Assembly: GCA_030220185.1 (NCBI GenBank) | Contig: JASPKZ010007553.1 | Coordinates: 85,001 to 149,000 of the forward strand | Source: Diploptera punctata | Lineage: Eukaryota > Arthropoda > Insecta > Blattodea > Blaberidae | DNA length: 64,000 nucleotides | Direction of reading: 5' to 3' | The notes under the pieces: generated by a model | Seen by the model: only the letters and a program-made list of their open reading frames with translations | Database searches by the model: none | Told to the model about the DNA's origin: nothing | Made by a program: the position numbers and the translations under genes | In this document: one piece after another, positions 61,310-64,000 of the stretch | How the letters are laid out: every line of letters starts with the position of its first letter | How positions within the stretch are numbered: position 1 is the first letter of the stretch

Positions 61310-62260
61310 CTAACTAACTCACTGGCACTATCGAACTCTCGTAGGTTCATGGCAGCGCGGACATAAGCTCTCCATGCATCCCTATCCTGAGCTAATGTTA
61401 TCCAATCATTCCCTATATAATCAACATCCCACAAATCATCGTTAATGTTATTCTCCCAGCTCAATCTTGGTCTACTAACTGGGCGTATTCGCTCTTATTT
61501 TCCTACAAGAAGCTTCCATGTACATCTTTCATTCCCCATTCGTGCCACATGTCCTGTCCATCGCACTCTACGGGAAATAACTGTTCTTACAATATATGCC
61601 TTCCTATAATGACCATGTAGTTCACTGTTATTTTAGTCTTCTCCATTCACCTCTCTATTTATCTCTCTTTGGTCCAAAAATTTTCCTAAGAACTTTATTC
61701 TCAAATACTCGTAATCTTTTTTTCCTCCCTTATAGTAAGAGTACATGTTTCACATCCATATAATATAACTGGCAGTATAACAGTTTTATATATTTTCAGT
61801 TTCATTCTTTTTTGGAAGGAGTTGGGACGACAAGAGTCCCTGTAATACATAATAGCATGCATTTCCAGAATTTAACCTATGTTTAATTTCTTTGAGGATC
61901 TCATTCCAATTTGTAATTATTGTTCCTAGGTATTTGAATTCAGCCACTTATTCAAAATTTACTTCTCGTTTGTCATCAGTTGTCCATTTTCATTGTATTA
62001 TGTAATTCTATGTGTGACCATATATTTAGTTTTATTGATATTTACTTCCAGTCCCAATTTCTTAGTGTTACTCAATAGTGCGTGCGTGTTGGCCCTTAGT
62101 ATCTCCTCGCTGTCGCCCGATAGTACTACATCATCAGCATAAACTAACAGCTTATTAATACCATTGAGTTGTAGGCTTTCTCCATCCTCTAAAGATTTGA
62201 TGAATATCTTAGCACCTAAACTTAAAAAGAAAATGCTTCCATTGAACACGATAATAAAAT
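61310..62260 (-). pseudogene. LINE-A RT core to tail
   Basis: The minus strand reads LQLNGINKLLVYADDVVLSG, DSEEILRANTHALLSNTKKL and GLEVNINKTKYMVTHRIT (62249-61998), then decayed KYLGTIIT, ETWTL, FGPK and RLSWENNINDDLWDVDYIGN, DWITLAQDRDAWRAYVRAAM with NLRE. YADD is intact. A direct neighbour copy lies at 61018, so two LINE-A ends stand in tandem. Confidence 0.85.
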
Positions 62261-62444
62261 AATGACAGTAGTACGTGTCTGCAATCTGCAGGGTTATCTA
62301 TGTTTTAAGACATCAAAATATTGGAGTCCTGTAAGGATGGAAGAAGGTTTAAATATCGAATTGCCAAAATTTTAGTTCATTCTTTAATGTTATATTTTAG
62401 TTATAATAATTTACACAATAGAATAAGACATTACACACTATTAA

Positions 62445-62450
<6 letters not shown>

Positions 62451-62489
<39 letters not shown>

Positions 62490-62490
62490 C
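62451..62490. repeat. (ATT)n microsatellite
   Basis: About 13 TTA units. Confidence 0.95.
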
Positions 62491-62526
62491 GTATCATTAT
62501 TGTTATTACCCTATAAAATGTTGTTT

Positions 62527-62835
62527 GTGGCACGCCGTAGCGTAGTGGTTAAGGCACTGAGCTACAAGCCGGAGGGTCGAGGGTTCAAGTCCCGTTGAGG
62601 TCAGGATTTTTAAACTGACCCAAACCCTCTGGCGGCACTATGGCTCTGGGGTCGACTCAGCCTCTAACGGAAATGAGTACCAGACGCCTGTTCTGGGGGT
62701 AAAGGCGGCCGTCACGCAGGGCTGACAACCCTGCTGACATCAAGTGCCGATTGTCTAGAAAAGTGGGAGCCTTAACCTCCTACTACCCCAAGGGTTTCCT
62801 GAGGCCTGTTGTGGGATCACTTTACTTACTTACAT
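62527..62835 (+). repeat. SINE-2, tRNA-derived
   Basis: ACGCCGTAGCGTAGTGGTTA (A box) and GTCGAGGGTTCAAGTCCCGT (B box) form a good tRNA-like head. The body contains CAAACCCTCTGGCGGCACTA, CTGGGGTCGACTCAGCCTCT, AATGAGTACCAGACGCC and CCCAAGGGTTTCCTGAGGCC. The tail is (CTTA)n. About 300 bp and nearly complete. Confidence 0.82.
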
Positions 62836-62869
62836 GACATCTACATTTTTTTATTTACATATATGTTAC

Positions 62870-63430
62870 AACCCGTGTTTCACCAATGGTATATCACGGG
62901 ATATTTACAGTTTTACAATTGTTCAATTATTGTTCTAGTTGTTCTTGTAGTTGACGGAAGATCCTCGTAAGAAATTCTGCAACGTTGACTGTGTTAAAGT
63001 GGAACTTCAGAATATTTGGCGGAGTAGCAATTTGTAGTATAGCTGGTCGATCTCTGGAGAACATGTTGCATTCAGTCATCAGATGGTGGGCCGTCTGCAG
63101 TGATTTTTCTGGGCAGTTGCAATAAGGTGAAGCAGTTTTGTTCATTTTGTGTAGGTAGGATTTAAATAGTCCATGGTTGGTGAGAAATTGTGTAGTTATA
63201 TAGTTAGGCCATAGGGATAGGGACAGTCTATAGGGTATGTTGGGGATGAACATTTTGGTATGGAAGGCGTCATTTGATTTGGTGTAAATTAAATTCCAGA
63301 TTGTTTCATAGTATTCTTTTAATAACTGCTTGCCTCGTGTTATAGGGATGGAGTTATAGTCGATAGTATTTTTGTAGCTAGCGGCTATTTTAGCCAGATT
63401 GCTACATTTATTGTATCTTTAACTGTTTAT
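62870..63430 (-). pseudogene. LINE-F RNase H-type C-terminal region
   Basis: The minus-strand frame (63253-62927) reads LWPNYITTQFLTNHGLFKSY, LHKMNKTASPYCNCPEKSLQ, TAHHLMTECNMFSRDRPAIL and VAEFLTRIFRQLQEQLEQ. The FLTNHG-F--YLH and C-C---H-----C pattern is the end of the RNase H and following zinc-knuckle-like segment in LINEs of the I/R1/Jockey type. Upstream text to 63430 is decayed. The core RNase H residues and the RT are absent. Confidence 0.75.
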
Positions 63431-63479
63431 AATTAGTATAGTGTATATCTATATTTGTCGAATATTTATTTGTATTTGT

Positions 63480-63532
63480 GCTGGTTGAGTGGAAGAGAGG
63501 ACCTTTTGGCCTTAACTCTGCCAGAATAAATA

Positions 63533-63572
<40 letters not shown>

Positions 63573-63592
63573 ATTATTATTATTATTATTAT
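63480..63592 (+). repeat. LINE-E 3' UTR hairpin with (ATT)n tail
   Basis: GGTTGAGTGGAAGAGAGGAC, TTTTGGCCTTAACTCTGCCA and AATAAATAAAGTATTATT match the 3' end of LINE-E at 50575-50640. A 57-bp (ATT)n tail follows. No coding part is attached. Confidence 0.7.
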
Positions 63593-64000
63593 AAAGATGA
63601 TTCGAAAGACAACGATTCTGGTTAAACTTGCTTTGAAACGATGATGAGGCTTCTACCTCAATGTGTGAAGTGATTTTTAAGAACCAAGATTATTATAAAC
63701 ATTTTATGAACTTATTAATAAACATTCTTAACAATATGTAGTATTTTCTAAGACGATTTATGTAATTCATAACACTTATTCAAAACCATAAGATAACATT
63801 TCTGTTTTACAATGTATAGTATAATATTGTTATAGTAAGCTACAACCCTAACATGCCTTTGTAGCGAAATAGGGTTTCAAAATATTTAGATATTCCCACC
63901 TACTTCCATTAAGCCTCGATGTAAAGCATTGACGGGTCGGAGTGTGAGACAAAGAAGAAGGAATATATATTCCCGTACACATAATAATAGGCCAAATGCT
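63593..64000. other. No gene recognised
   Basis: Unassigned to the window end. Confidence 0.4.

Overview
The window is AT-rich, eukaryotic and built almost wholly of transposable elements. I see no convincing host gene exon. The element set (RTE-like and CR1/Jockey-like LINEs, Penelope-like elements with GIY-YIG endonucleases, mariner/Tc1/pogo transposons, Helitrons, tRNA-derived SINEs, many ATT/TTC/AT microsatellites) points to a large-genome arthropod, most likely an insect with a repeat-rich genome such as a cockroach or relative. The species is an inference. Family names below (LINE-A to LINE-F, RepA to RepC, MITE-T, SINE-1 to SINE-4) are my own working labels.

Layout. 0-8.9 kb: a 600-bp repeat (RepA), a deleted mariner, a 280-bp satellite, a MITE, a full-length but dead mariner with ~92-bp inverted repeats, a composite mariner MITE, and a LINE-A copy split by a 1.5-kb Tc1-like element. 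8.9-13.6 kb: two Penelope-like elements head-to-head, forming a ~4.7-kb inverted repeat whose outer ends each carry a hammerhead ribozyme motif. 13.6-29.4 kb: hairpin MITE, tRNA-Tyr-like pseudogene, several LINE-B/LINE-C/LINE-A fragments, SINEs, a pogo-like MITE in LINE-A, and a ~210-bp hammerhead-bearing foldback. 29.4-32.2 kb: the most complete LINE-A, with endonuclease and reverse transcriptase. 32.2-54.2 kb: four copies of an unassigned CCAAT-rich repeat (RepB), more LINEs and SINEs, two tRNA-like cassettes, and further hammerhead foldbacks with 12-13-bp target duplications. 54.2-64 kb: LINE-A fragments, long microsatellites, two Helitron-like elements meeting tail-to-tail, a second unrelated hammerhead foldback, SINEs and LINE ends.

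The most interesting system is the hammerhead set. The Penelope copies end in a CTGAAGA...GAAACGTC motif. At least four, and probably five, short foldback elements share their terminal sequence (TTCCGGGC, AGGCCGTGGTC, CGACGTTTCG, CCGGCCGTGAAAGCCT), most carry a hammerhead-like motif on one or both strands, and four sit between 12-13-bp direct repeats. They look like non-autonomous, ribozyme-bearing partners of the Penelope element. A separate foldback at 59.25-59.55 kb carries a more canonical CTGATGA...GAAA hammerhead on each strand.

The many nested insertions give a relative chronology: LINE-A and the composite mariners are old hosts; Tc1, pogo, LINE-B, LINE-E and the hammerhead elements jumped into them later. 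The two Penelope arms differ mostly by homopolymer-length indels, so some apparent frameshifts may be sequence errors rather than decay.
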